NCBI RefSeq assembly: GCF_026184235.1
Contig: NZ_CP110806.1
Location: 1,054,001 to 1,118,000, forward strand
Reading direction: 5' to 3'
Origin: Cellulomonas sp. S1-8
GTDB taxonomy: Bacteria; Actinomycetota; Actinomycetes; Actinomycetales; Cellulomonadaceae
DNA length: 64,000 nt
Part shown: positions 1 through 9,088 of the stretch, piece after piece
Layout: every line of letters begins with the position of its first letter
How positions within the stretch are numbered: the stretch's first letter is position 1
The notes under the pieces: model-generated
Seen by the model: only the letters and a program-made list of their open reading frames with translations
The model's database searches: none
What the model was told of the DNA's origin: nothing
Made by a program: the position numbers and the translations under genes

Positions 1-789
1 GCTGATCCGGGACTGCACGATCGCCTGCCCGTCGAGCGCGAGGAACAGCCCCGCCGTGGTCCCCAGCGCGGTCGACGCGAACAGGCGCCGCGCGATCCGG
101 GCGATCATCAGGACGGCGAGGGTCCCGCACACGGCCGCGGCGAACCGCCAGGCGAACGAGCTCTCGACCCCGCCTCCCAGCCGCATGCCGAGCGCGATCA
201 TCCACTTGCCGACGGGCGGGTGGACGACGTACTCGGGGTCGGTGCCCAGCATGCTCGTGTCGCCGGCCTCGAACCGCGCGTTCGGCTCGTCGCCCCACGA
301 CGCCTCGAAGCCGCGGACGAGCATCGAGTACGCCTGCTTGACGTAGTACGTCTCGTCGAAGACCAGGACGTGCGGGCGCCCCAGGTCCCACAGCCGCAGG
401 AACCCGGCCAGTGCCGTGACGCCCAGCGCCCACAGCCAGCCGTGCAGACGGGCGCGCGGGGTCGCGTCGAGCTCGAGCGTCCCGGAGCCGAGCAGGCGGC
501 GCAGCAGGCGCGGCCCGTGCGGTGCCGTGTCGGCGGCGGGCACGACGTCCTCGCCCGACGCGGCGGGATCGGGCACGGGGTCCGGCTCGGCCGCCGGTCC
601 CACGTCCGGCTCGACGTCCGGTCCCACGTCCGGCTCGACGCCGGGCCGGACCTCGGGACCGGCGTGCGCGTCCGGGTCGGGCGGCGCGTCGTCGCTCACG
701 GCCGTGGCTGGGAGCGCGCCCGCGGCGGTCGGCAGGGGAGTCCCCTGGCCGGCAGGCTGGCGCTCGGTGTCGTCTCCGTCGGTCGGCAC
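1..789 (-). CDS. pmt: Dolichyl-phosphate-mannose-protein mannosyltransferase (partial, C-terminus outside window)
   Basis: GT39-family membrane mannosyltransferase that moves mannose from polyprenyl-phosphate-mannose to Ser/Thr of exported proteins. Reading the minus strand gives 263 codons to the window edge. A Pro/Asp-rich cytoplasmic N-terminus of about 100 residues is followed by a first membrane segment, then FDETYYVKQAYSMLVRGFEA and HPPVGKWMIALG, which are the family hallmarks (the DE pair lies in the first extracytoplasmic loop). The tail reads into LDGQAIVQSRIS, also typical. Start chosen at GTG 789, six bases downstream of a TACGAT -10-like box (801-796), which suggests a leaderless transcript. 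It is divergent from rsmI, as in other actinobacteria. Most of the membrane domain is missing because the window begins here. Confidence 0.9.
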   Translation of the reverse strand, partial: MPTDGDDTERQPAGQGTPLPTAAGALPATAVSDDAPPDPDAHAGPEVRPGVEPDVGPDVEPDVGPAAEPDPVPDPAASGEDVVPAADTAPHGPRLLRRLLGSGTLELDATPRARLHGWLWALGVTALAGFLRLWDLGRPHVLVFDETYYVKQAYSMLVRGFEASWGDEPNARFEAGDTSMLGTDPEYVVHPPVGKWMIALGMRLGGGVESSFAWRFAAAVCGTLAVLMIARIARRLFASTALGTTAGLFLALDGQAIVQSRIS

Positions 790-795
790 CGGGCC

Positions 796-801
796 ATCGT
801 A
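796..801 (-). promoter_or_regulatory. Candidate -10 box of pmt (leaderless)
   Basis: TACGAT on the minus strand ends six bases before the GTG start at 789, so transcription would begin at or next to the start codon. No convincing -35 was seen. The 115-bp divergent gap to rsmI holds nothing else recognised. Confidence 0.45.
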
Positions 802-904
802 GAGGTACCGGACCGGGGCAATCCGGCAGTCCGCCGGCCGGTGCCCGACGGCCCCGGCGCGCGGCCCGGACGGGCGGCGACGGGCGCGGTGGCAGGCTGG
901 GGCG

Positions 905-1891
905 GTGACCCCGACGCCCCCGGCCCTGCCCGGCCCCGACGCAGGTCCCGACGCGACGCCGGACGCGGCGTCCGACACGACGCCCGGCGCGGCGTCCCAC
1001 CCGGCCCAGGACGACGCCCCGGCCGCCCGCGTCCCGGCGGCGCGCTCGGTGCGCGGCGGTGCGCTGGTGCTGGCCGCGACGCCCATCGGGGACGCCGAGG
1101 ACGCGTCGGCGCGGCTGCGCCGGTTGCTGGCGCAGGCCGACGTGGTCGCGGCCGAGGACACCCGCCGGACGCGTGCGCTGGCGGCCCGCCTCGGCGTGAC
1201 GATCGGCGGCCGCGTCGTCAGCCACCACGAGCACAACGAGGCGGACCGCGCGGACGACCTGCTGGAGGTGGTCGCGGGCGGCGGCACGGTGCTGGTCGTG
1301 TCCGACGCGGGCATGCCGACCGTCTCGGACCCCGGGTTCCGCGTCGTGCAGGCGGCCGTGGCCGCCGGGCTGGCCGTGACGGTCGCGCCGGGACCGAGCG
1401 CGGTGCTGACGGCGCTCGCGCTGTCCGGCCTGCCGACGGACCGGTTCTGCTACGAGGGCTTCCTGCCGCGCCGGCCGGGGGACCGGGCGCGCGCGCTGGC
1501 CGCACTCGCCGCGGAGCGCCGCACGATCGTGCTGTTCGAGGCGCCCCACCGGGTGGCCGACGCGCTCGACGCGCTGGTCGTGGCGTTCGGCCCCGAGCGG
1601 CCGGCGGCGGTGTGCCGGGAGCTGACCAAGACGTACGAGGAGGTGCGGCGCGGGCCGCTGGCGGAGCTGGCGGCGTGGGCCCACGCGGACGAGGTGCGCG
1701 GCGAGGTCGTGCTGGTCGTCGGCGGCGCACCGGCGGACGGCCCGCGCGACGTCGCCGACCTGGTCCCCGAGGTGCTGGCCCGCGTCGACTCCGGTGAGCG
1801 GCTCAAGACGGTCGTCGCGGAGGTCGCCGAGGCCACCGGCGTCCCCAAGCGCGACCTGTACGCGGCGGCCCTGGCCTCCCGCACGACCTGA
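905..1891 (+). CDS. rsmI: 16S rRNA (cytidine(1402)-2'-O)-methyltransferase RsmI
   Basis: SAM-dependent tetrapyrrole-methylase-fold enzyme that 2'-O-methylates C1402 in the decoding centre of 16S rRNA. Its 328 residues carry LVLAATPIGDAEDASAR, AEDTRRTRALAARLG, VSDAGMPTVSDPGFRVVQAA, VAPGPSAVLTALALSGLPTD and a late ELTKTYEEVRRG motif, all diagnostic of RsmI. The first 50 or so residues are an Ala/Pro/Asp-rich extension not found in the core family, so the functional start could lie further in (for example the valine at VRGGALVLAAT). The annotated GTG start at 905 keeps the longest reading. A divergent pmt upstream matches the conserved actinobacterial arrangement. Confidence 0.95.
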   Translation: MTPTPPALPGPDAGPDATPDAASDTTPGAASHPAQDDAPAARVPAARSVRGGALVLAATPIGDAEDASARLRRLLAQADVVAAEDTRRTRALAARLGVTIGGRVVSHHEHNEADRADDLLEVVAGGGTVLVVSDAGMPTVSDPGFRVVQAAVAAGLAVTVAPGPSAVLTALALSGLPTDRFCYEGFLPRRPGDRARALAALAAERRTIVLFEAPHRVADALDALVVAFGPERPAAVCRELTKTYEEVRRGPLAELAAWAHADEVRGEVVLVVGGAPADGPRDVADLVPEVLARVDSGERLKTVVAEVAEATGVPKRDLYAAALASRTT

Positions 1892-1946
1892 CGCCCGGCC
1901 GGCCTCCCGGGCTGCGGTGCCCCCGGGCGCCGGGAAGAGTGGGGGC

Positions 1947-3236
1947 ATGGGACGCCGGACGGGGGACGCACGGGTGCAGGTCGGGGCTGCGCGAGGCGTC
2001 GCCCGGTGGTGCACGCGTGACGCGTCGCGGGTGGGTGCGGCCGCGCTCGCGGGGGTGCTGCTGGTCGGCGGCTGCTCGTCCGGCACCCCGGACGCCGCCC
2101 CGACGACCTCGCCGGCGGCCGCCACGAGCGCGTCCGCGACGCCGGGGCCGACGCCCACCGCCGCGGCCGACCCCGGGTCGGTCGTCCGCGACGTCCCGAC
2201 CGTCACGGTCGAGTCGGTGCAGGACGTCGCCACGGGGCTCGACGCGCCGTGGGGGCTCGCGTTCCTGCCCGACGGGAACGCCCTGGTGACGCTGCGCGAC
2301 GCGGCCGGCCTGGTGGTGGTCGGCGCCGACGGGTCGGTGGCCGACGTGACGGGCCCGGGCGCGGACGAGATCGCGGCCGCCACCGTCGCGCGCGGCGAGG
2401 GCGGCCTGCTCGGCGTGGCCGTCGTCCCCGGGGACGCGGCGACCGTCGACGTCGTCGTGTACCTGACGTCGGACGAGGACAACCGCGTCCTGCGCGCGAC
2501 GCTCGACGGCACCACGCTCGGGCCCACGCGGGTGCTGCTCGACGGCATCCCGCGCGGCCAGAACCACAACGGCGGGCGCCTCGCGTTCGGCCCGGACGGC
2601 TACCTGTACGTCACGACGGGCGACGTCTACACGACGCGCCTGGCGCCGGACCCCGGCAGCCTGGGCGGCAAGGTGCTGTGCATCACGGCCGACGGCGAGC
2701 CCGCTCCCGACAACCCCGACCCGTCGTCGCCGGTGTGGACGCTGGGCCACCGCAACGTCCAGGGCATCGGCTGGGCACCCGACGGGCGGACCTTCGCCGC
2801 GGAGTTCGGCCAGGACACGTGGGACGAGCTCAACGTGCTGCGCGGCGGCGCCGACCACGGCTGGCCGCAGGTCGAGGGCATCGGCGGCGCCGAGCAGGGC
2901 TACGCGGAGCCCGTGGCGGTGTGGGCGACGTCCGAGGCGTCGCCGTCCGGGCTCGCCGTGACGGACGAGGGCGTGTACCTCGCGGGGCTGCGCGGCCGCA
3001 CGCTGTGGCGGGTGCCGCTGCGGCCCGTCGACCCGGCGTCCCTCGACGACCCGGCGCTCGACGCGGCGGGCGTCGGCACGCCGCAGCCGCTGCTCGCCGA
3101 CGAGCACGGCCGGCTGCGCGCGGTCGAGGTCGCCCCCGACGGGTCGCTGTGGGTGCTGACGAACAACACCGACGGCCGCGGCGACCCGGTCGCCGGGGAC
3201 GACCGGATCCTGCGCGTGAGCGTGAGAGCAGACTGA
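1947..3236 (+). CDS. Secreted lipoprotein, PQQ-dependent sugar dehydrogenase family (glucose/sorbosone dehydrogenase)
   Basis: 429-residue six-bladed beta-propeller of the GSDH family, which in characterised members oxidises aldoses with PQQ. An N-terminal signal ends in the lipobox-like LLVGGC, followed by a Thr/Ala/Pro-rich linker, so it is probably a membrane-anchored extracellular lipoprotein. Family motifs are LDAPWGLAFLPDGNALVT, GEGGLLGVAV, GQNHNGGRLAFGPDGYLYV, GHRNVQGIGWAPDG, FGQDTWDELNVL and NNTDGRG. The ATG at 1947 is preceded by a GA-rich ribosome-binding region; upstream in-frame codons are rsmI-proximal noise. Many actinobacterial homologues have no proven substrate, and no PQQ synthesis genes are in the window, so the activity is inferred. 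Confidence 0.87.
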   Translation: MGRRTGDARVQVGAARGVARWCTRDASRVGAAALAGVLLVGGCSSGTPDAAPTTSPAAATSASATPGPTPTAAADPGSVVRDVPTVTVESVQDVATGLDAPWGLAFLPDGNALVTLRDAAGLVVVGADGSVADVTGPGADEIAAATVARGEGGLLGVAVVPGDAATVDVVVYLTSDEDNRVLRATLDGTTLGPTRVLLDGIPRGQNHNGGRLAFGPDGYLYVTTGDVYTTRLAPDPGSLGGKVLCITADGEPAPDNPDPSSPVWTLGHRNVQGIGWAPDGRTFAAEFGQDTWDELNVLRGGADHGWPQVEGIGGAEQGYAEPVAVWATSEASPSGLAVTDEGVYLAGLRGRTLWRVPLRPVDPASLDDPALDAAGVGTPQPLLADEHGRLRAVEVAPDGSLWVLTNNTDGRGDPVAGDDRILRVSVRAD

Positions 3237-3405
3237 GAGTCCGGTTCTGCCCGGCGTGGCCTGTTCGGGCGGATCGTCCGGGATCGGTACTGTGTGCGCC
3301 GTCCGGTCGGGCCGCGCCATGCGGCCCCCGGAACCTGCCGGACGACGACGGCGGCGGTGACTCCAGCACGACGACGCGACGACGAGCACACGACAGGAGC
3401 CGACC

Positions 3406-3573
3406 ATGCCGGCGAGGGCGAAGAGCATCCTCATGTGGATCGTCGTGATCTTCATCCTCTATGCCGTGGTGACGAACCCGGACCAGGCCGCGGCCGTCGT
3501 GGAGGGCATCGGGGACTTCATCTACGGCGCGTTCATGGGATTCGCGCGGTTCTTCGACAACCTGGCGTCCTGA
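3406..3573 (+). CDS. Small single-pass membrane protein (55 aa)
   Basis: Short open frame that starts at ATG 3406 behind a good ribosome-binding site (AGGAG, about 3395-3399) and stops at TGA 3573. The product has a basic N-terminus (MPARAK), one hydrophobic helix (ILMWIVVIFILYAVV) and an amphipathic aromatic tail ending FARFFDNLAS. It precedes the PH-domain membrane protein gene by 52 bp in the same direction, so the two may be co-transcribed. A TACTGT -10-like box sits at 3288-3293. Function is unknown. Codon use (third positions nearly all G/C) supports real coding. Confidence 0.65.
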   Translation: MPARAKSILMWIVVIFILYAVVTNPDQAAAVVEGIGDFIYGAFMGFARFFDNLAS

Positions 3574-3625
3574 GGGGCGGGACGACGCGCCGGGCGACGG
3601 CCGGCCGCGAGCGGGAGGTGACGAC

Positions 3626-4789
3626 GTGACGACCGACCACGCGACGCGCATCGTCATGTCCCACCGCCTGCTGCGGCGTTACGTGCTGCCCGGGGAGCGC
3701 GTCGTGCTCGCGACCCGTCGGCACTGGGCCAAGCTCCTCGAGCCGGCCGGGGTCGCGGCCGCGGTGTTCTGCGTGTGCGCCTGGCTGACGTACGTGCTGC
3801 AGCCGACGCTGGGGGACGGCGCGCTCGTCGTGTGGTGGCTGTGGCTCGCGGCGCTCGCGCGGTTCGGCTGGTTCCTGCTGGTGTGGCGCGTGGAGTGGTT
3901 CGTCGCCACGGACAAGCGGATGCTCCTGCTGACGGGCCTGATCACGCACCAGATCGGCATGATGCCGCTGATGAAGGTCACGGACATGCGGTACTCCCGC
4001 TCGGTGCTGGGCCAGGTCCTGGGCTACGGGCAGTTCCTGCTGGAGTCCGCGGGCCAGGACCAGGCGCTGCGGCAGATCAACTGGGTGGCCCGCCCGGACG
4101 CGACGTACCGGGACCTGTGCGCGCTGATCTTCACGCCCGTGACGGCGTCGCAGTCGGACGGCGAGGACGACGACGGCGGGCCGCGCCGCGGGCGTGCGCG
4201 CCGCGGCGACCGCCCGCCGACCGTCCCGCCCGCTCGGACGCCGTCGCGGACCGCGGCCGGCGGCGGCGTCGCGGTCGCCGACGCCCCCGCGCGCGCCGTC
4301 CCGGCCCCGCGGCCGGGGACCGCGCGCACCGCCGCGCCCGCCGACCCGTCGCGCGGCGACGTGCCCGACCTGCCGGACGACGGGGACCCGGGTACCTGGG
4401 CGGAGCCCGTCGTGGTGTGGCCGTCGCGCGACCACCCGTTCGAGCCCGACGACACCCAGCCGCTGCGGATCCGTCCGCGGGACGAGACCGACGACGTCGA
4501 CGCCGAGCCCGACGAGGACATGAGCCCGGAGCGCCGGCTGCCGCCCACCCTCGCCGAGGCGACGGAGGACGGCACGTCGGTGGAGGCCGAGGCCATCGCC
4601 GGCGAGGAGGCGCTGCGCCTCGACGAGGAGGAGGCGCAGGAGCGCGCCTGGGACGTCTCCGACTCGACCGCGCGCTTCGTCGACCTGGGGCGCCGGCGGT
4701 GGCGCCAGGACCTGGACGCGCCCGACGACGCGACCGAGCCGCCTGCGGGGGGCGATATCGAGGACGGCGACGAGGGGCGTCGCACCTAG
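3626..4789 (+). CDS. PH domain-containing membrane protein (bPH_2/DUF304 type)
   Basis: 387 residues starting at GTG 3626 behind GGGAGG. Two membrane helices (about 33-55 and 62-80) are followed by a bacterial PH domain (about 85-165; VEWFVATDKRMLLLTGL, MPLMKVTDMRYSRSVLGQ, GYGQFLLESAGQDQALRQI). The remaining 220 residues are Arg/Pro- then Asp/Glu-rich and look disordered. Bacterial PH_2 membrane proteins are widespread and mostly uncharacterised; a lipid or scaffold role at the membrane is an inference. It lies only 9 bp upstream of metG, but metG has its own leaderless-type promoter in the end of this gene. Confidence 0.85.
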   Translation: MTTDHATRIVMSHRLLRRYVLPGERVVLATRRHWAKLLEPAGVAAAVFCVCAWLTYVLQPTLGDGALVVWWLWLAALARFGWFLLVWRVEWFVATDKRMLLLTGLITHQIGMMPLMKVTDMRYSRSVLGQVLGYGQFLLESAGQDQALRQINWVARPDATYRDLCALIFTPVTASQSDGEDDDGGPRRGRARRGDRPPTVPPARTPSRTAAGGGVAVADAPARAVPAPRPGTARTAAPADPSRGDVPDLPDDGDPGTWAEPVVVWPSRDHPFEPDDTQPLRIRPRDETDDVDAEPDEDMSPERRLPPTLAEATEDGTSVEAEAIAGEEALRLDEEEAQERAWDVSDSTARFVDLGRRRWRQDLDAPDDATEPPAGGDIEDGDEGRRT

Positions 4790-4792
4790 GAT
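4787..4792 (+). promoter_or_regulatory. Candidate -10 box of metG (leaderless)
   Basis: TAGGAT overlaps the stop codon of the PH-domain gene and ends six bases before the metG ATG, so the transcript would start at the initiation codon. No ribosome-binding site is present in the intervening bases, which fits leaderless translation. Confidence 0.5.
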
Positions 4793-4798
4793 CGACGC

Positions 4799-6586
4799 AT
4801 GTCCCGCATCCTGTCGGCCGTCGCATGGCCCTACGCGAACGGCCCCCGCCACATCGGTCACGTCGCCGGCTTCGGCATCCCCTCGGACGTCTTCAGCCGG
4901 TACATGCGGATGGCGGGGCACGACGTGCTCATGGTCTCGGGCACCGACGAGCACGGCACGCCGATCCTCGTGCAGGCCGACAAGGAGGGCGTCAGCGCCC
5001 AGGAGCTCGCGGACCGGTACAACCGCGTGATCGTCGAGGACCTCACCGCGCTCGGCCTGTCCTACGACCTGTTCACGCGGACCACGACGCGCAACCACTA
5101 CGCCGTCGTGCAGGAGATGTTCCGCACGGTGCACAAGAACGGGTACATGGTCGAGCGCACGACCATGGGCGCCGTCAGCCCGTCGACGGGCCGCACGCTG
5201 CCCGACCGCTACATCGAGGGCACCTGCCCCATCTGCGGGTACGACGGCGCGCGCGGCGACCAGTGCGACAACTGCGGCAACCAGCTCGACGCGATCGAGC
5301 TGATCAACCCGAAGAGCAAGATCAACGGCGAGACGCCGAAGTTCGTCGAGTCGGAGCACTTCTTCCTCGACCTGCCGGCCTTCGTCGACGCGCTCGGGGA
5401 CTGGCTGCGCACGCGCACGGGGTGGCGCCCCAACGTCTTGAAGTTCTCGCTCAACCTGCTCGACGACGTGCGCCCGCGCGCCATGACGCGGGACATCGAC
5501 TGGGGCATCCCGGTGCCGCTGGACGGCTGGGAGCAGAACCCGACCAAGCGGCTGTACGTGTGGTTCGACGCGGTCATCGGGTACCTGTCGGCGTCGATCG
5601 AGTGGGCGCGCCGCAGCGGCGACCCCGACGCGTGGCGGCAGTGGTGGAACGACCCCGAGGCCCTGTCGTACTACTTCATGGGCAAGGACAACATCACGTT
5701 CCACTCCCAGATCTGGCCGGCGGAGCTGCTGGGCTACGACGGCAAGGGGTCGAAGGGTGGGGCGCCCGGCGCGTACGGGTCGCTGAACCTGCCCACGGAG
5801 GTCGTGTCGAGCGAGTTCCTCAACGTCGAGGGCAAGCAGTTCTCGACGTCGCGCGGTCGCGTGATCCTGGTCCGCGACATGCTCGCGCGGTACCAGCCGG
5901 ACGCGCTGCGCTACTACATCTCGATCGCCGGGCCGGAGACGCAGGACGTCGACTTCACGTGGGCGGAGTTCAAGCGCCGCACCAACGACGAGCTCGTCGC
6001 GGGCTGGGGCAACCTCGTGAACCGCACGGCGAGCATGGTGCACAAGAGCTTCGGCGAGATCCCCGCGCCCGGGCAGCGGCAGCCGGTCGACGAGGCGTTG
6101 AGCGCGGAGGTCACCACGGCGTTCGGGCGCGTCGGGGAGCTCGTCGGGGCGCACAAGCAGCGTCAGGCGCTGCAGGAGGCGATGCGGGTCGTCGGTGAGG
6201 CGAACAAGTACGTCTCGGAGACCGAGCCGTGGAAGCTGAAGACGGACCCGGACCGTCTGGCCACGGTCCTGCACACGACGACGCAGGCGGTCAGCGACCT
6301 CAACACGCTGCTCGCGCCGTTCCTGCCGCACGCCGCCCAGCAGGTGCACGAGGTGCTGGGCGGGACGGGCACGTTCTCGCCGCAGCCGCGGATCGAGGAG
6401 GTCACGGACCTCGACGACGACGCGCGCCGCTACCCCGTCATCACGGGCGACTACCGGGGCGTGCGCGGCACGTGGCAGCCACGCGCGATCGTGCCGGGGA
6501 CGAAGCTCGACAAGCCGGTGCCGGTCTTCACCAAGCTCGACGACGCGATCGTCGAGGAGGAGCTCGAGCGGCTGCGGCAGTCCTGA
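4799..6586 (+). CDS. metG: Methionine-tRNA ligase
   Basis: Class I aminoacyl-tRNA synthetase charging initiator and elongator tRNA-Met in the cytoplasm. Its 595 residues have the HIGH motif at 18-21, a zinc knuckle with four Cys (143, 146, 156, 159; CPIC...CDNC) and the second ATP motif in the variant FSTSR form (about 347-351) seen in the actinobacterial/archaeal-like MetRS type instead of KMSKS. The anticodon-binding helical domain fills the C-terminal third. There is no C-terminal tRNA-binding EMAP-like extension. Probably co-transcribed with tatD, which begins 1 bp after the stop. Confidence 0.97.
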   Translation: MSRILSAVAWPYANGPRHIGHVAGFGIPSDVFSRYMRMAGHDVLMVSGTDEHGTPILVQADKEGVSAQELADRYNRVIVEDLTALGLSYDLFTRTTTRNHYAVVQEMFRTVHKNGYMVERTTMGAVSPSTGRTLPDRYIEGTCPICGYDGARGDQCDNCGNQLDAIELINPKSKINGETPKFVESEHFFLDLPAFVDALGDWLRTRTGWRPNVLKFSLNLLDDVRPRAMTRDIDWGIPVPLDGWEQNPTKRLYVWFDAVIGYLSASIEWARRSGDPDAWRQWWNDPEALSYYFMGKDNITFHSQIWPAELLGYDGKGSKGGAPGAYGSLNLPTEVVSSEFLNVEGKQFSTSRGRVILVRDMLARYQPDALRYYISIAGPETQDVDFTWAEFKRRTNDELVAGWGNLVNRTASMVHKSFGEIPAPGQRQPVDEALSAEVTTAFGRVGELVGAHKQRQALQEAMRVVGEANKYVSETEPWKLKTDPDRLATVLHTTTQAVSDLNTLLAPFLPHAAQQVHEVLGGTGTFSPQPRIEEVTDLDDDARRYPVITGDYRGVRGTWQPRAIVPGTKLDKPVPVFTKLDDAIVEEELERLRQS

Positions 6587-6587
6587 C

Positions 6588-7535
6588 GTGGCCCGCAAGC
6601 GCCGCGAGACGGGCTGGCCGCCGCCGCCCGAGCCCCTGCCGTCGCCCGTCGTCGACAACCACACCCACCTGGAGTCCGTGGTCGGTTGGCGGGCGGGCGG
6701 CTGGGACGTCGACGACGCTGCGGACCCCGCCGCCGCCGCGCACCCCGACCTCGCCGCGCACCTGACGCGCGCGGCGGCGGTCGGGGTGACCCGCATGGTG
6801 CAGGTCGGCTGCGACCTCGACGCGGTCGTCTGGACGGACGCGGCGGTGCGCGCGCACCCGGCGCTGCTGGGGGCCGTCGCGATCCACCCCAACGAGGCGG
6901 TCCTGCACGCGGGCGTCCGCGAGGTCGCCCCCGACGGGCTCGACCCGGACCCGCAGCCCCGGCACGACGTGCCGCTGGACGAGGCGATCGCGACCGTGGC
7001 CGCCGTCGCGCGCGCCAACCCGCGGGTGCGGGCGATCGGGGAGACGGGCCTCGACTTCTTCCGTGCGGGCGAGCGGGGACGCCAGGTGCAGCGCGAGGCG
7101 TTCCGGGCCCACGTCGCGCTCGCCAAGGAGCTGGGCCTGGCCCTGCAGATCCACGACCGGGACGCGCACGAGGACGTCGTCGACGTGCTGCTCGCCGACG
7201 GGGCGCCCGAGCGGACGGTGTTCCACTGCTTCTCGGGTGGGCCCGGCCTGGCGCGCGTGTGCGCCGACGAGGGCTGGTACTGCTCGTTCGCCGGACCGGT
7301 GTCGTTCCCCGCCAACGAGGAGCTGCGGGCCGCGCTCCGCGTGCTGCCGGCGTCGCTGGTGCTCGTCGAGACCGACGCGCCCTACCTGACGGTCCACCCG
7401 TTCCGGGGCCGGCCGAACGCGCCGTACCTGCTCCCCGGGACGGTCCGCGCCGTCGCGGACGCCACCGGCAGGCCGCTCGCGGACGTGTGTGCGCAGGTCG
7501 GCGCGGCGTCCGAGCAGGTGTACGGCCCGTGGTGA
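6588..7535 (+). CDS. tatD: TatD family metal-dependent hydrolase/DNase
   Basis: TIM-barrel metallohydrolase of 315 residues. Metal ligands are visible in DNHTHLE (about 23-28), in the FFRAGERG segment following AIGETGLD, in QIHDRDAHED, in VFHCFSGG and in VETDAPYLTVHPFRG, in the order usual for TatD. Characterised members are 3'-5' exonucleases on DNA or RNA. The start is GTG 6588, directly after the metG stop, giving a metG-tatD unit as in many actinobacteria. The N-terminal 20 residues are a Pro-rich extension. Confidence 0.93.
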   Translation: MARKRRETGWPPPPEPLPSPVVDNHTHLESVVGWRAGGWDVDDAADPAAAAHPDLAAHLTRAAAVGVTRMVQVGCDLDAVVWTDAAVRAHPALLGAVAIHPNEAVLHAGVREVAPDGLDPDPQPRHDVPLDEAIATVAAVARANPRVRAIGETGLDFFRAGERGRQVQREAFRAHVALAKELGLALQIHDRDAHEDVVDVLLADGAPERTVFHCFSGGPGLARVCADEGWYCSFAGPVSFPANEELRAALRVLPASLVLVETDAPYLTVHPFRGRPNAPYLLPGTVRAVADATGRPLADVCAQVGAASEQVYGPW

Positions 7536-7619
7536 CCCCCGTGCGGCGGGTCGGCCGTGCCACGTCCCGACGGCCGCGCGTCAGCACCTGCTGTCCGGAC
7601 CGTGGGACGTCGGCCCGTC

Positions 7620-7673
7620 GAGACCGGCCTGAGTGAGCGTCCGGGCCCCGGAATGACGACTCAGCCCGGTCTC
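7620..7673 (+). terminator. Imperfect inverted repeat after tatD
   Basis: Arms GAGACCGGCCTGAGT (7620-7634) and ACTCAGCCCGGTCTC (7659-7673) pair over 14 of 15 positions. The 24-nt loop itself contains the self-complementary CCGGGCCCCGG. There is no T-tract. It could end the metG-tatD transcript or be part of the 5' leader of the next gene. Confidence 0.5.
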
Positions 7674-7773
7674 ACCCGGGCGGATGTCCAGGATGTGGCG
7701 GACGAGGGTGCGGCGGTGCCGTGGGGCCGGGCCCGTCCGGCACCAGGCAGCGTCCGGGCACGGGTGTCGCGGC

Positions 7774-7794
7774 GGTCACGGATCGGTTACGGTC
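7774..7794 (+). promoter_or_regulatory. Shared regulatory element, copy 1 (MtrA-like)
   Basis: GTCACGGATCGGTTACGGTC (from 7775) matches 17 of 20 positions of the element before the rpf gene (9191-9210). The spaced GTCAC...GTTAC halves resemble published MtrA binding motifs in actinobacteria, and MtrA is known to control rpf genes. Assignment to MtrA is inference from the motif. Confidence 0.45.
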
Positions 7795-7891
7795 TGACCG
7801 GCGCCGTCGGGCCCGCGTGGTCAAGAACCAGCGGCGGCGTGCCGATGACATTGCCGGGGCAGCGATCCCTCCCGCCGACCCGAAGGACTCC

Positions 7892-9088
7892 GTGACCGCC
7901 TCCGACCAGGTACCGGGCCGCCGCGCAGCACGCGCGCGCGACCGGGCCTCTCGCGCCGCCGCGCAGGCGGTGGTGCTCGCGCTCGTCGCGGGCGGCACCA
8001 GCGCGTTCGCCGCGATGCACAAGGACGTGACCGTCGACGTCGACGGCACCGAGGTGCAGGTGCAGACGTTCGGGCGCACGGTGTCGGACGTGCTGGCCGC
8101 CGGGGGCATCGAGGTGTCCGAGGGCGACCTGGTGGCGCCGGGCCTCGACCAGCCGGTGGGGCGTACGGGTCAGGTCGTCGTGCGGCACGGCCGCGAGATC
8201 GCGGTCGAGGTCGACGGTGAGCAGCGCGAGGTCTGGACGACCGCGCTGACCGTGGGCGAGGCCGTCGAGGAGCTGGGGCTGCGCGACGGCGTGCGCCTGT
8301 CGGCGTCGCGCTCCGCCACGGTGGGCCGCGACGTGCTGCGCGTCTCCACCGAGAAGACCGTGCACCTCGTCGTCGACGGCCAGGTCATCGACGGCGTGAC
8401 GAGCGGGTCGACCGTGCGGGACGCGCTGCGGGAGATCGGGCTCGTCCTCGAGGAGGCGGACCAGGTCTCCGTCCCGCTGGACGCGGCGGCCGTCGACGGG
8501 CTCGTCGTGCTGGTCACGCGCGCGGCGACCGGCGGCGAGACCGTCACGGAGGCCGTGCCGTTCGCCGAGGTCGAGGTCGAGGACCCGCTGCTCGTCAAGG
8601 GCAACCGCGCCGTCAAGACCAAGGGCAAGGCCGGTCTGCGCACGACGACGTACTCCCTGGACGTCGTCGGCGGCGTGGTCGTGGGCCGCACGGTGCTGGC
8701 GTCGGTGGTGACCGTGGCCCCGGTCGACCAGGTGACCCGTGTCGGCACGGCCGAGCTGCCGGACCCGTCGACCGTGGCCGTCGAGCCGGGCACCGCCCAG
8801 GCGATGGGCAAGGAGATGGCCGCGGCCCGCGGGTGGGGCGACGACCAGTTCGCCTGCCTGCTCTCGCTGTGGAACAAGGAGAGCGGCTGGCGCTGGAACG
8901 CCGAGAACAAGTCCTCGGGCGCGTACGGCATCCCGCAGTCCCTGCCGGGCTCGAAGATGGCGTCCGTCGCCGACGACTGGCGCACGAACCCGGCCACCCA
9001 GATCACCTGGGGGCTGAACTACATCGCCGGCCGGTACGGCGACCCGTGCGGTGCGTGGGCGCACTCGCAGGCCAAGAACTGGTACTGA
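7892..9088 (+). CDS. Secreted cell-wall enzyme: DUF348 repeats + G5 + transglycosylase-like domain
   Basis: 398 residues from GTG 7892, chosen because AAGGA lies four bases upstream; longer in-frame starts exist but read poor sequence. A basic N-terminus and one hydrophobic segment (AVVLALVAGGTSAFAA) give export or anchoring. Then come three DUF348 ubiquitin-like modules (about 45-215), a G5 domain (about 220-295) and a C-terminal lysozyme-like domain with LWNKESGWRWNAENKSSGAY and WGLNYIAGRYGDPCGAW. The Glu of NKESGW is the likely catalytic acid. This terminal domain is of the aggregation-promoting-factor/SLT type, not the Rpf type of the downstream paralogue. Predicted role: peptidoglycan remodelling outside the cell. 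Confidence 0.88.
   Translation: MTASDQVPGRRAARARDRASRAAAQAVVLALVAGGTSAFAAMHKDVTVDVDGTEVQVQTFGRTVSDVLAAGGIEVSEGDLVAPGLDQPVGRTGQVVVRHGREIAVEVDGEQREVWTTALTVGEAVEELGLRDGVRLSASRSATVGRDVLRVSTEKTVHLVVDGQVIDGVTSGSTVRDALREIGLVLEEADQVSVPLDAAAVDGLVVLVTRAATGGETVTEAVPFAEVEVEDPLLVKGNRAVKTKGKAGLRTTTYSLDVVGGVVVGRTVLASVVTVAPVDQVTRVGTAELPDPSTVAVEPGTAQAMGKEMAAARGWGDDQFACLLSLWNKESGWRWNAENKSSGAYGIPQSLPGSKMASVADDWRTNPATQITWGLNYIAGRYGDPCGAWAHSQAKNWY

Larger units (their letters stand above)
7536..7891 (+). promoter_or_regulatory. 356-bp intergenic region upstream of the first cell-wall enzyme
   Basis: No gene is supported here. It contains a long imperfect hairpin (7620-7673), a GTCAC-N7-GTTAC type element (7774-7794) that recurs before the next gene, and the ribosome-binding site AAGGA (about 7883-7887) four bases before the GTG start at 7892. 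An open frame can be drawn through much of it, but its codon pattern is poor before 7892. Confidence 0.6.

Noticed and set aside
3533..7315. Long open frame antisense to the PH-domain protein, metG and tatD
   Set aside because: High GC removes stop codons from opposite frames; the translation is Arg/Ala/His-rich without motifs, and the sense genes are certain.
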